Origin: Bacteroidota bacterium
GTDB taxonomy: Bacteria; Bacteroidota; Bacteroidia; JACPRZ01
Direction of reading: 5' to 3'
Assembly: GCA_016193485.1 (NCBI GenBank)
Contig: JACPRZ010000031.1
Location: 1-64,000 of the forward strand
DNA length: 64,000 bases
Part shown: one piece after another, positions 36,019 to 44,714 of the stretch
How the letters are laid out: every line of letters begins with the position of its first letter
How positions within the stretch are numbered: the first letter of the stretch is position 1
Notes under the pieces: model-generated
What the model saw: the letters and a program-made list of their open reading frames with translations, nothing else
What the model was told of the DNA's origin: nothing
Database searches by the model: none
Position numbers and translations under genes: made by a program

Positions 36019-36717
36019 TTACTTCTTCACCCCTTTATATCTTCTGACCGAAATAAACGACCTTGTAAAATAAGTAAACGGAAAACTTATTACATGCACT
36101 AATTTGGTAAACGGGAACCAGGCAAAAAAGAAAAGGGCAGCGATGATGTGAAGTTTATTGATCAGCGGTGCTCCTGCAATCAAAGAGGCATCGGGTTGTA
36201 ATCTCAAAATACTTCCCAGCCAGGGTCCTGCCGAAAATGCAATTCCGAATACTAATTGTACGGCTGATTGGTAGAGTCCTGCGCCCACAATAAAAATCAG
36301 GAAAAACAGGATAAGATAATCCTCCGTGGTGCTCATGGCTTTTAATTGCGGAATGGATATTCTCCGTAATAACGCCCAGATTATTCCATATAAGAAAAGT
36401 ATTCCCCCTCCAAGTCCGGTCCACCTGAAAATATCAACCCATGCAGAAAGCGAATATGCTCCCCCGACCAGCCCGATAAGGTGAGCGAAAAATAAAATTA
36501 TTATTCCCCAGTGAATGCTGAGCGTGGCGGGTCCGATGGAAGCCCGTCCGAAAAATCCGGTGGAACGGGTGGTCCAGTAAAAATCACCACGGGAGGTCCA
36601 GTCCCATTTACCCCTGTAACTGCTCATCATCCCGCTGAAACCGCGGAAAATTACCCCACCGAAGAAAAGTAAAATCGTGATGTAGGGAAGGCCGATGAAG
36701 AAGAAGTTATCCATCAT
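36019..36717 (-). CDS. narI: respiratory nitrate reductase gamma subunit (cytochrome b)
   Basis: This 232-aa membrane subunit carries two b haems, oxidises quinol and passes electrons to NarH. Five hydrophobic segments are visible. Candidate haem-ligand histidines are in SIHWGIIILFFAHLIG and in LHIIAALFFFAWFPFTKLVHVIS. Length is normal (about 225). It lies downstream of narJ across a 103-nt spacer that holds a word-repeat and palindrome. ATG 36717 is used; ATG 36714 is equally possible. Confidence 0.93.
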   Translation of the reverse strand: MMDNFFFIGLPYITILLFFGGVIFRGFSGMMSSYRGKWDWTSRGDFYWTTRSTGFFGRASIGPATLSIHWGIIILFFAHLIGLVGGAYSLSAWVDIFRWTGLGGGILFLYGIIWALLRRISIPQLKAMSTTEDYLILFFLIFIVGAGLYQSAVQLVFGIAFSAGPWLGSILRLQPDASLIAGAPLINKLHIIAALFFFAWFPFTKLVHVISFPFTYFTRSFISVRRYKGVKK

Positions 36718-36769
36718 AAATATTTGATTTTATTGGTTATTATTCCAAATAACGAGAAATTTATTCATT

Positions 36770-36840
36770 AAATAAATTCCAAGTTCCATCCCGATAACTA
36801 TCGGGACCAAGTCCCAAGAATTAAGTACCAGGTTCCAACA
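36770..36840. repeat. word-repeat (CCAAGTTCC-like) with a palindrome, between narJ and narI
   Basis: Units resembling AAGTTCCA, CAAGTCCCAA and CAGGTTCCAA surround CCCGATAACTATCGGG at 36790-36805, a near-copy of the palindrome at 15771. The end overlaps the last codons of narJ (36821). Confidence 0.6.
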
Positions 36841-37462
36841 CGGTTTCCAAGAAAATTTGTTCATGGTTGCCTGGATTTTGCTCTTGTTTTCCGGATTTTA
36901 TTTCTATCCTTATTATATTCTCCATAGCGTCAAAAAGATGCAAATAGGGAGTATTCAATTCTTCCAGCCGTTTTCGTATGGGCGGAAGGTATGGGGAAAA
37001 ATATTCGTTAATGAATTTTTTTCTTACGGGGTTGTCTGCCGATCCGGTTGTCAGCGAAAGGAAATCTATCATAACCGGCAGGTAATCGGGCAACTCCTTT
37101 CCGTTGAGATTTTTTCCGAAATGTTTGTAGATGGCATGAAGTTCAATCATGTATTCGTTCCTGTCCGATACGGCTGCGCCTGAGCAGGTTTTGGGCTCTT
37201 CAAAGGTATGACTGCCAAGATAGAGTGAACATGCCGGACTCAATTCAAACAATTCAACATATTCTTCTTCCGGGATGGGTTCTTCCTTGATAAATTTATA
37301 GAGTAAATGAGCGCTTTCAGGAGCGATTTCCTGCAGGTTTTGAATTACATCGCACGCTTCTTTTCTTAAATCCTCAATATCCACATCCTGCGGGCTGCAC
37401 CACAAGCCGGCAATGACGGAATATGCGTTTGATATTAACGAATTTTCTTTCATATTATTCAT
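36821..37462 (-). CDS. narJ: nitrate reductase molybdenum-cofactor assembly chaperone NarJ
   Basis: This 213-aa helical protein of the TorD/NarJ family binds apo-NarG and helps insert the molybdenum cofactor and an iron-sulfur cluster before membrane docking. The N-terminal MKENSLISNAYSVIAGLWCSP and the ACSLYLGSHTFEEP region fit the family. The order narH-narJ-narI is standard. ATG 37462 overlaps the narH stop; ATG 37453 directly after that stop is also plausible. The C-terminal codons lie in repeat sequence. Confidence 0.88.
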   Translation of the reverse strand: MNNMKENSLISNAYSVIAGLWCSPQDVDIEDLRKEACDVIQNLQEIAPESAHLLYKFIKEEPIPEEEYVELFELSPACSLYLGSHTFEEPKTCSGAAVSDRNEYMIELHAIYKHFGKNLNGKELPDYLPVMIDFLSLTTGSADNPVRKKFINEYFSPYLPPIRKRLEELNTPYLHLFDAMENIIRIEIKSGKQEQNPGNHEQIFLETVLEPGT

Positions 37463-39023
37463 AGTTTTTCGTTCCTGTATGATATGATTTGAAATAACTT
37501 TTTCTCCTCTCCATAGGCGACCAGGGGGTCATCATTTCAAAACCTGCAAAACCGCGTTCCGTATATGGACTCATGTCTGCACCTTCCCGCTTGGTTGTGG
37601 GTACCACAAACCGTTCGTTGTAGAAGGAAAGGGAAAGCGCACGGGTAATTCCTTTGGCATCTTCTTCAGTCAGACCCACCCTGTTCAGCACCGCCACATC
37701 AGGTTTTTTATCCACGCGGATGCTTCTTTCGTAATGGCGCACGGCCAGTTGCCGCATGAGAGATTTTTTTACCACTTCCTCGTTCCCCGCACCGAACATT
37801 GTAGCAAGATAAGCAAGCGGAAGCCGGAATTTTTCCAGTTCATCAAGGGAAAGAAGGTGGCCTTTGGATGGTTTATCCATATCAAATATATCAGTGTCTG
37901 AAGGAGAGTCCTTTCCTGCACTGGTAATTATAGGCGCCAACGGTGGAATATAAAAGAGGTTAGGTAATGTCCTGAATTCAGGATGAAGGGGAAGGCCGAG
38001 TTCCCATTTCTTGAATATTTTGTACACGGGTGAACGTTGTGCCGCATCAATCCAGTCATCGCTGATGTTGTTTTTCCTTGCCGCTTCAATTACATTCGGG
38101 TCAAAAGGATCAAGTATTAATTCTCTCTGCGCCCAGACAAGGTCTTTATCGTTTTCGGTTGCTGCGGAATGTACCCTTTCCATGTCATAAAGAATAACTC
38201 CGAACGAACGTATTTTTCCAACGCATGAATGGAAACAAACAGGGGGGAGACCTGACTCAACGCGCGGATAACAAAGGATGCACTTTTCCATTTTACCGCT
38301 GCGCCAGTTGTAATAAGGTTTTTTGTAAGGGCACGAAGAGATGCAGTAGCGCCAGTTGCGGCAACGGTTCTGGTCAATAAGGACAATACCGTCTTCTTCT
38401 CTTTTATAGGCTGCGCCCGAAGGGCATGCGCCAACGCATCCCGGATTGAGGCAGTGATTGCAGATGCGCGGGAGGTAGAAATAAAATACATCCCTGAACT
38501 TAAGAACCGCCCGCATTTCTTCTTTGCTCATGTCTTTGAAATTAACATCATATTGCCCGGTAATATGAGCGCCCCCGGCATTATCCTCCCAGTTCACACC
38601 CCAGTTTATCGGAATATCTTTTTCTTCCGTAACCATTGACTTCGGACTTGCAACCGGCTGTTGCCCCGTTGCATGCGAATTATGCAGGTCGTCATACGAA
38701 AAGGTGTAAACGTCACCATCCCCGTAGTAATCCTTCATCTCAGGCGTGTGAGGATTAAAGAAAAGATTGGAGAGCATGTACAGTTTTCCGCCATAGCGAA
38801 GTACAAGGTCATCGCCTTTTTTAACCCAGCCGCCTTTCCACAGATCCTGGTTTTCCCATTGCTTCGGGTAACCGATACCCGGCTTCGTTTCCACGTTGTT
38901 CCACCACATATATTCGGCTCCTTCCCTGTTGGTCCACACGTTTTTGCATGCAACGGTGCAGGTATTGCAACCGATGCACTTTTCCAGGTTGAAGGACATG
39001 CTGAGTTGGGCTTTTACTCTCAT
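37455..39023 (-). CDS. narH: respiratory nitrate reductase beta subunit (iron-sulfur)
   Basis: This 522-aa subunit carries four iron-sulfur clusters and relays electrons from NarI to NarG. Cys motifs are CIGCNTCTVACKNVW, CNHCLNPGCVGACPSGA, CRNWRYCISSCPYKKPYYNW and CILCYPRVESGLPPVC followed by FHSC. A Trp in the third motif (RNWRYC) matches the family's replaced ligand that yields the 3Fe-4S cluster. Length is normal. It follows narG by 27 nt and overlaps narJ. Confidence 0.96.
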   Translation of the reverse strand: MRVKAQLSMSFNLEKCIGCNTCTVACKNVWTNREGAEYMWWNNVETKPGIGYPKQWENQDLWKGGWVKKGDDLVLRYGGKLYMLSNLFFNPHTPEMKDYYGDGDVYTFSYDDLHNSHATGQQPVASPKSMVTEEKDIPINWGVNWEDNAGGAHITGQYDVNFKDMSKEEMRAVLKFRDVFYFYLPRICNHCLNPGCVGACPSGAAYKREEDGIVLIDQNRCRNWRYCISSCPYKKPYYNWRSGKMEKCILCYPRVESGLPPVCFHSCVGKIRSFGVILYDMERVHSAATENDKDLVWAQRELILDPFDPNVIEAARKNNISDDWIDAAQRSPVYKIFKKWELGLPLHPEFRTLPNLFYIPPLAPIITSAGKDSPSDTDIFDMDKPSKGHLLSLDELEKFRLPLAYLATMFGAGNEEVVKKSLMRQLAVRHYERSIRVDKKPDVAVLNRVGLTEEDAKGITRALSLSFYNERFVVPTTKREGADMSPYTERGFAGFEMMTPWSPMERRKSYFKSYHTGTKNYE

Positions 39024-39050
39024 AGCGTTGGTTGTTTTTAGATGTTTAAT

Positions 39051-42000
39051 TTATGCATTCGGCAATTGATATAATTCCTCTTCCTGGTAAACCGGTTTTT
39101 TACTTGGTCCAAGCGGCATTTTACGAATGATGACTCCATGGTCCCGCTCCGAAGGGCTTGTTCCCCAGTAATTGCTGTAATAGGTGAACTGAGCATAACC
39201 TCCAATCATTGTGTGCGGGTTCATCAGGATACGCGTGGTGGCGTTATTATTCCCCCCCCTCAGGTCGGTACAGTTGTATTTTTTCGCAAGAGGCGAGAAG
39301 GGAACATTGATGTGCCGTTCAACCTGGTGATACGTGATCGCCATATTGCGCGGCACCTGGTGGCTGACTACGGCTCTGACCACTTCGATACCGTTTTCGC
39401 AATACATTTCAACCCAGTCGTTATCGTTGACATCAATTTCATGAGCGTCTCCCGGATTAAGCCAGACCGTGGGACCTCCGCGCGACATGTGCATCATGGG
39501 CCAGTGATCCCTGAATGAACTATGGATCTGCCACTTTCCATGCGGTGTGATGAACCGGAACACTTTTGATTTCGGTCCCGCTTTTTTAAGATCAATATCC
39601 CCGATGGCGACCATGTCAAGAGGCGGTTTATTGGTAGGAAGACCTTCACCGAGTTCACGGATACCCTGGTGGTCATAATAAATTTCCTGGCGTCCCGAAA
39701 GGGTGTGCCACGGTTTCAGCCGTTCAACATTCATTGTCCATGGTCCAAATGTTCTCTGCTTCCCGTCTTTATCATGGAGGACGCAAGACCACTGCGGGGT
39801 TATATGAATTCTCCTTGGCTGTGAAATGATATCTTTATAGTGAACTTTCCGGTTTTTAATGACCTCCACCATATCTGCAAGAGGCAGACCGACCTTCTTT
39901 TCCATTTCTTTGAAGAAAAGCCATGATAAGCGCCCATTTAGTTCAGGTGAAATCTGCAGGATTAACTCGCATGCCTGTTCGGGCCTCTCAAAATAAACAC
40001 GCCCGTTTTTAACCTGCAGCGCTTCGTTGTGTTTGAGTTCTTCTTCCACAATTGGAGTCAGGTCAGTATATTGGCCTTTTGACCCGTATCCTTTGGGTTG
40101 CGATACAAGGGGTCCGAGCGAAACAAGTTTATCATAGATTTTCGTGTAGTCCCTTTCAACTATCTGTATTTTCGGGAATGTCTTACCTGGGATAGGTTCA
40201 ACATCGCCTGTACGCCAGTCCTTCACTTCACCGTTGGTCTGAGCCAGTTGATCGGGGCTATCCATCCATAGAGCATTGAACACAACATCTTTTACCGGTT
40301 CTGGGAAATGCGCTTTTGCCAGTTCGGAAAATTTTTTGGCGATCAGTTTGAATGCTTCCCAGTCATCTTTTGCCTCCCATGGGGGTTGCGTTGCGGGTGT
40401 GAGCGGATGTACGAAAGTGTGCATATCGCCAAAAGTCACATCATATTTTTCATACCAGAAAGCTGCCGGTAGCACAACATCGGCATAGTTGGCGGTTGAA
40501 TCCATCCGGATGTTAAGGTTTACCAGCAAGTCCAGTTTCCCAACGGGAGAATTTTCATGCCATTTTATTTCTTTAACCTTTCCTTTGGCCGGTTCTTCAT
40601 CCCATAAAACATTATTATGCGTACCCAGAAAATGTTTAAGCGCCAGTTCATGCCCACGCATGCTGGTGCCTATAAGGTTGCCTCTGTAAACGGTTACGAT
40701 TTTCAGATGATTTTCCGGAGCGTCAACATCATGGATTGCAAAATTCATCTTTCCTTCTTTGAACTGGTTCACAACCCAGGTTTGCACTTCTGCATCGGTT
40801 TTACATCCGGCTTTTAATGCATCCTTATATATCTCCATCGGGTTTTTCTTATCTACCTGCGGGAAAAATGGCAGCCATCCGAGCCGGACGGCAAGGGCAT
40901 TCATGTCGGCCGAATGGTTGTATTGGGGAAGTTTTTTTGCGCCCGCTGCCCACTGGGTATCCAGTTCCATTCCGTCATACCTCCATTGGCCTGTATGGAA
41001 GTACCAGAGAGAAGTGGTATTCATCATTCTTGGGGGCCGCGACCAGTCAAGTGCCGCACCCATATTGACAAAGGCGGCATGTAACCGGGTATGCTGCGTT
41101 CCTACATAGTGGTTGAAATTGCCGCCATTCACACCGTTACACCCGCAGAGGGCAAGCATTACCGCTTCGTTGCGGTAATACAATGAGGCGCCATGATAAA
41201 AGTGCTGCAGCCCGGGTCCCGTAATGAATAATGATTTTCCTTTTGTCTTTTCAGCATTTTCTGCAAATTCCCTTCCTATTTGTATTGCAAGATTTCTACT
41301 CACTCCGGTTTGCGATTCCTGCCATGCCGGTGTATATGGTTTCGGGTCATTATAATCCTTTGGAAAATCGCCTCCTAAACCTCTCGAAATTCCTGCATGA
41401 GACATTAAAAGATCAAACGCAGTTGTAACCAATAGTTCCTTACCGTCTTTTGTTTTCAAACGTTTTGCCGGTACTTCCCGAAGCAATTCTATTGCGTTCT
41501 GTCCTTTACCTTTGGTCTTACCCATATTAATACTGTAGGTATCGGTAAAATCGCTGAATGATACCATAACCCTCTGGTCTTCTTTACCAAGAAGAGTCAG
41601 CATCGGGTCAAAATCCTCTTTTGTAATTGCATTTTTTAACTGCAGGTTCCAGTTACCGGTGGGTTCTTTTTCCCATCTGAACCCGATTGAACCGGTAGGG
41701 ACATGCAATTTTCCGTTGCCATCGGTCATGATGAGTTTCCAGTCACTATTTTCGGTGTTTGCATATTCGGGTATGTCAGCAGCGTGCACGAACCTTCCCA
41801 TCTGGTATTTATTGCCATCACTTTCCAAAATAACCAGGAACGGGAGATTGGAATATTTTTTTACATAATCGGTAAAATAGGGTGTATTCCGGTCGGCATA
41901 AAATTCTTTAAGTATTACATGAATACATGCCATAAAGAATGCGCCATCGCTTCCTGGTACGACAGGAACCCAGGTATCTGCATATTTTGCGACATCGGAA

Positions 42001-42809
42001 TAATTAGGAGATACTACAACAATCTTGGAGCCCCTGTATTTGGCTTCCGGAAGAAAATGACAATCGGCAGTGCGAGTCATATTGATGTTAGATCCTGCAA
42101 CGATCCAATAGGTGCCGTGATACCAGTCGGAACTTTCGCAGTTTTCCGTCTGGTCACCCCACATGCTTGAGGAAACATGAGGCAGATCGTGATACCATTC
42201 ATAATAACTGCAGTAAATTCCGCCAATCAGATTATTGTACCTGTGGCCTGAAATGAAACTCAGTAAACTCATTGCCGGAATAGGGGAGAAGTTGGCAATA
42301 TGGTCAGCGCCATATTTTTTAATCGTGTAAACTTGTCCTGCCGCCACCAGTTCAACCGCTTTATCCCAGGATACTCTTTTCCATCCGGCTTTTCCCCTTG
42401 CCGATTTATATTCTTTTGATCTTTCCGGGTTTTCCACGATAGCCGCATACGCTTCAACAGGGTCTTTGCCGTTTTTGCGTTCTTCGGCATAGAAGTCCCA
42501 AAGTACTTTCCGGACATAGGGAAATTTCGGCCTCAGCGGGCTGTACGGATACCATGATGCAGTCGCCCCGCGCTGGCATCCCCGCGGTTCCACGTTGGGA
42601 ACATCCGCTTCAATCTGCGGATAATCGGTCTTCTGGAGTTCCCAGCAGATAAGGCCGTCTTTTACAAAGACCTCCCAACTGCAAGACATGGAACAGTTCA
42701 CTCCGTGACTTGTACGTACGCTGTAATCATAGTTCCAGCGTTTGCGGTAAAATTCCTCCCATGACCGTGAGTCATCGCTCACACTGAACCATTTTCCGTT
42801 TGATTTCAT
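39051..42809 (-). CDS. narG: respiratory nitrate reductase alpha subunit (Mo-bisMGD)
   Basis: This 1252-aa catalytic subunit reduces nitrate to nitrite at a Mo-bisMGD centre. The FS0 cluster ligands are His35, Cys39, Cys43 and Cys78, with exactly the spacing of the Escherichia coli protein. The region YYEWYHDLPHVSSSMWGDQT contains the Asp expected to coordinate molybdenum. The N-terminus (SVSDDSRSWEEFYRKRW) lacks a cleavable Tat signal, as in NarG proteins facing the cytoplasm. A C7 tract at 39252 encodes RGGNN near the C-terminus. It needs the cofactor made by the divergent moe/mob/moa genes. Confidence 0.97.
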   Translation of the reverse strand: MKSNGKWFSVSDDSRSWEEFYRKRWNYDYSVRTSHGVNCSMSCSWEVFVKDGLICWELQKTDYPQIEADVPNVEPRGCQRGATASWYPYSPLRPKFPYVRKVLWDFYAEERKNGKDPVEAYAAIVENPERSKEYKSARGKAGWKRVSWDKAVELVAAGQVYTIKKYGADHIANFSPIPAMSLLSFISGHRYNNLIGGIYCSYYEWYHDLPHVSSSMWGDQTENCESSDWYHGTYWIVAGSNINMTRTADCHFLPEAKYRGSKIVVVSPNYSDVAKYADTWVPVVPGSDGAFFMACIHVILKEFYADRNTPYFTDYVKKYSNLPFLVILESDGNKYQMGRFVHAADIPEYANTENSDWKLIMTDGNGKLHVPTGSIGFRWEKEPTGNWNLQLKNAITKEDFDPMLTLLGKEDQRVMVSFSDFTDTYSINMGKTKGKGQNAIELLREVPAKRLKTKDGKELLVTTAFDLLMSHAGISRGLGGDFPKDYNDPKPYTPAWQESQTGVSRNLAIQIGREFAENAEKTKGKSLFITGPGLQHFYHGASLYYRNEAVMLALCGCNGVNGGNFNHYVGTQHTRLHAAFVNMGAALDWSRPPRMMNTTSLWYFHTGQWRYDGMELDTQWAAGAKKLPQYNHSADMNALAVRLGWLPFFPQVDKKNPMEIYKDALKAGCKTDAEVQTWVVNQFKEGKMNFAIHDVDAPENHLKIVTVYRGNLIGTSMRGHELALKHFLGTHNNVLWDEEPAKGKVKEIKWHENSPVGKLDLLVNLNIRMDSTANYADVVLPAAFWYEKYDVTFGDMHTFVHPLTPATQPPWEAKDDWEAFKLIAKKFSELAKAHFPEPVKDVVFNALWMDSPDQLAQTNGEVKDWRTGDVEPIPGKTFPKIQIVERDYTKIYDKLVSLGPLVSQPKGYGSKGQYTDLTPIVEEELKHNEALQVKNGRVYFERPEQACELILQISPELNGRLSWLFFKEMEKKVGLPLADMVEVIKNRKVHYKDIISQPRRIHITPQWSCVLHDKDGKQRTFGPWTMNVERLKPWHTLSGRQEIYYDHQGIRELGEGLPTNKPPLDMVAIGDIDLKKAGPKSKVFRFITPHGKWQIHSSFRDHWPMMHMSRGGPTVWLNPGDAHEIDVNDNDWVEMYCENGIEVVRAVVSHQVPRNMAITYHQVERHINVPFSPLAKKYNCTDLRGGNNNATTRILMNPHTMIGGYAQFTYYSNYWGTSPSERDHGVIIRKMPLGPSKKPVYQEEELYQLPNA

Positions 42810-42930
42810 ATTTATTCTGGGATTACAAAGATTTGTAAAAAGATTACAGAGATCAAAATCCCGCTTTGAGGGACAAATTCATTCCGCTTGGATATAATTG
42901 AATTTAACAAGACAATGATAGTATTACGAT

Positions 42931-43419
42931 TTATCTAACTTCAACTTGTTTTTTCCCTGCCAGCAATCCTATAATTGTCAGTGCAATCAGAACGCCAATA
43001 CTTATCAAAATAGTAGGGAAATATTGTGATGGCAGACCGGTATCAACTGCTGCCTGCTGTTTTGAAGCGTTTTTAAGAAAAGCGATCACTGCGTCAACTT
43101 CTGCATCGCTTAATCCGAGCGGAGCCATCGGAACTCCATTCATTTCTTTTACGAGTTGCGTTGCTATCGGATCGCCTTCTGCAATCATCAGGTCAGGACT
43201 TTTGATTTGTTTGTGGAGCCAGGCATCATCCCTGCGTGATGTTACGCCTTGTAAATCAGGTCCCACTAGTTTACCTTTGCCGATAGTATGGCATGCAGTG
43301 CATTTTTGCTTAAAAATGGCTTCACCGTTATCCTGCGCACTTGCCAGGGTAATTAATATGAATAGCGATGTGATAGTCAGACAGTGGATAAACATAAAGG
43401 GTAGTTTATTAAAATTCAT
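42931..43419 (-). CDS. membrane-anchored monohaem cytochrome c of the nar operon
   Basis: This 162-aa protein has a signal peptide (ITSLFILITLASA), one CTACH haem site (Cys40, Cys43, His44), a candidate distal Met in NGVPMAPLGLSDAE, and a C-terminal membrane helix (YFPTILISIGVLIALTIIGLL). A cytochrome c next to narG recalls narC of other nar operons and suggests an extra electron route through the periplasm; its partner is inferred. It starts 2 nt after the upstream small membrane protein gene and lies 121 nt before narG. Confidence 0.88.
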   Translation of the reverse strand: MNFNKLPFMFIHCLTITSLFILITLASAQDNGEAIFKQKCTACHTIGKGKLVGPDLQGVTSRRDDAWLHKQIKSPDLMIAEGDPIATQLVKEMNGVPMAPLGLSDAEVDAVIAFLKNASKQQAAVDTGLPSQYFPTILISIGVLIALTIIGLLAGKKQVEVR

Positions 43420-43421
43420 AA

Positions 43422-43583
43422 TTAAAAATTATCCCCTACTGTGTAGAGGTTATTTAATTCTTCTGACAGCCGTTTTATTGTCCGGTACATTATCCAGATC
43501 ACAAGAACAAGGCATACCTGTGTGCCAAGCAGTAGCCATCCAAGCCAGGATGGAAGTAACATAAGGATTAATGAAAGTGTCAT
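43422..43583 (-). CDS. 53-aa single-helix membrane protein, first gene of the nar operon
   Basis: ATG 43583 to TAA 43422 encodes 53 residues: MTLSLILMLLPSWLGWLLLG, then TQVCLVLVIWIMYRTIKRLS, then a short polar tail EELNNLYTVGDNF. There are one or two membrane helices and a basic RTIKR edge that should stay in the cytoplasm. The stop lies 2 nt from the cytochrome c start, and FNR-type boxes stand upstream, so it is very probably translated. The family is not recognised. A small accessory subunit or assembly factor for the cytochrome or Nar complex is inferred from position. Confidence 0.7.
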   Translation of the reverse strand: MTLSLILMLLPSWLGWLLLGTQVCLVLVIWIMYRTIKRLSEELNNLYTVGDNF

Positions 43584-43603
43584 TATAGTTGTAAATTAGG
43601 CAA

Positions 43604-43611
43604 CAAAATAA
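43604..43611 (-). promoter_or_regulatory. candidate -7 element of the nar operon
   Basis: Minus-strand TTATTTTG is one base from TAnnTTTG, 20 nt upstream of ATG 43583. Transcription would begin near 43598. The nearest FNR-type box would then be centred about 42 bases upstream of the start, the usual activating position. Confidence 0.4.
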
Positions 43612-43634
43612 TTGTAATAAAATCAATTATCTAA

Positions 43635-43646
43635 TGATATTTATCA
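43635..43646. promoter_or_regulatory. FNR/CRP-type box 1 upstream of nar operon
   Basis: TGATATTTATCA fits the FNR core TGAT-N4-ATCA; the flanks are A and G rather than T and A. Confidence 0.6.
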
Positions 43647-43656
43647 GTAACTATAA

Positions 43657-43668
43657 TGATTATTATCA
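43657..43668. promoter_or_regulatory. FNR/CRP-type box 2 upstream of nar operon
   Basis: TGATTATTATCA fits TGAT-N4-ATCA exactly, with a following A as in the full TTGAT-N4-ATCAA. Its centre is 22 bases from box 1. Confidence 0.6.
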
Positions 43669-43689
43669 AATGACAATAGTGCAATTAAA

Positions 43690-43701
43690 TGAGGATTATC
43701 A
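43690..43701. promoter_or_regulatory. FNR/CRP-type box 3 (one mismatch)
   Basis: TGAGGATTATCA has one mismatch to TGAT-N4-ATCA. Its centre is 33 bases from box 2, so all three boxes face the same side of the helix. Confidence 0.45.
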
Positions 43702-43837
43702 CTTTACATAATGACAATACTCATTCTTTATTCCGTCCTTTGAGTTTCTTTTTGTGCTACTGTTTGGCACTATTTAGTTTCTGTAAAAATTTAATAATGC
43801 GAATAATTAAAAACAGTTTCCAGCCGTTAATTCCATG

Positions 43838-43916
43838 ATACTAATGATACGAATACATTGAACCCGGTTTCACAGTACCCATTCGTATCATTAGTATAAA
43901 TTCGTATCATTCGCAT
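43838..43916. repeat. 17-bp inverted repeat plus a third arm, in the nar/moe divergent region
   Basis: ATACTAATGATACGAAT (43838-43854) pairs perfectly with ATTCGTATCATTAGTAT (43881-43897). A third, slightly changed copy, ATTCGTATCATTCGCAT, lies at 43900-43916. The 385-bp spacer 43584-43968 holds this element, the nar promoter and the FNR-type boxes; 43705-43835 shows nothing I can name. Confidence 0.8.
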
Positions 43917-43968
43917 AATTAAGACAAATAGAGAATGGGAACCTGCACAGTAACCTTTTTGCAAAATA

Positions 43969-44712
43969 ATGAGTGATGAACTTTTAATAACCTTGCCGCT
44001 TATTTTCATTGTGGCATTTTTATATTCAAGTGTCGGTCATGGCGGGGCAAGCGGTTACCTCGCTCTTATGGCGCTGATGGGAATAAATTCGGTTTATTTA
44101 CGCTCTTCAGCGTTGTTGCTTAATCTGTTTGTTGCGGGTATTGCGTTTATTCAGTTTTACCGGAACGGTTTTTTCAGGTTGAAGTTACTTTTGCCTTTTG
44201 CCATTGCTTCAATACCGGCTGCTTATGCCGGATCCTTGCTTACAGCAGATGATAACCTGTACCGGAAAATTATTGCCATTTTTCTTCTTGCCGCTGCTCT
44301 TAGGATTTATGGCATATTTGACAGAAAACTACCTACGGAAAGTGAAAGGACAATTCCGGTTATTCTTTCCTTATTTATTGGCGGTTTTATTGGTTTTTTA
44401 TCAGGGCTCATGGGAATCGGAGGGGGCATTCTGCTGAGTCCGTTTTTAATTTTATTCCTAAAAACCGATATCAGGAGCGCTTCTGCATGTTCAGCGGCAT
44501 TTATTCTGGTAAATTCAATAGCGGCTTTATCAGGTTTGTTTTTTACCGGGATCGAGTTATTCCATCCGTCAATAACAGGATGGGTTATCGCAGCCGCTGC
44601 CGGAGGATTGCTTGGATCATGGGCGGGAAGCAGGAAATTTAAGACCTCCTTAATAAAGAAAACCCTGTCGGTTATTCTTGTTTTAGCAGGCGGCAAATTA
44701 TTTTTTACCTGA
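43969..44712 (+). CDS. TauE/SafE-family permease heading the molybdenum cofactor cluster
   Basis: This 247-aa membrane protein has about eight hydrophobic segments and the TauE glycine motifs VGHGGASGYLALMALMG and GLMGIGGGILLSPFLILF. Family members move sulfite, sulfonates or related oxyanions. It starts the plus-strand cluster and its stop lies 2 nt before the moeA ATG, so it is cotranscribed with cofactor genes. Transport of a sulfur or molybdenum-related anion for this pathway is a guess from context. No TAnnTTTG element was found directly upstream. Confidence 0.82.
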   Translation: MSDELLITLPLIFIVAFLYSSVGHGGASGYLALMALMGINSVYLRSSALLLNLFVAGIAFIQFYRNGFFRLKLLLPFAIASIPAAYAGSLLTADDNLYRKIIAIFLLAAALRIYGIFDRKLPTESERTIPVILSLFIGGFIGFLSGLMGIGGGILLSPFLILFLKTDIRSASACSAAFILVNSIAALSGLFFTGIELFHPSITGWVIAAAAGGLLGSWAGSRKFKTSLIKKTLSVILVLAGGKLFFT

Positions 44713-44714
44713 TT

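Noticed and set aside
31106-43583. Horizontal acquisition of the whole nar locus as an island.
   Set aside because: No integrase, tRNA or flanking repeats, and the locus shares the local G8 tracts and repeat style with its neighbours.
43720-43968. A possible molybdenum cofactor riboswitch before the cofactor operon.
   Set aside because: Only a long inverted word-repeat is visible; no conserved riboswitch core could be recognised by eye. A covariance search would decide.
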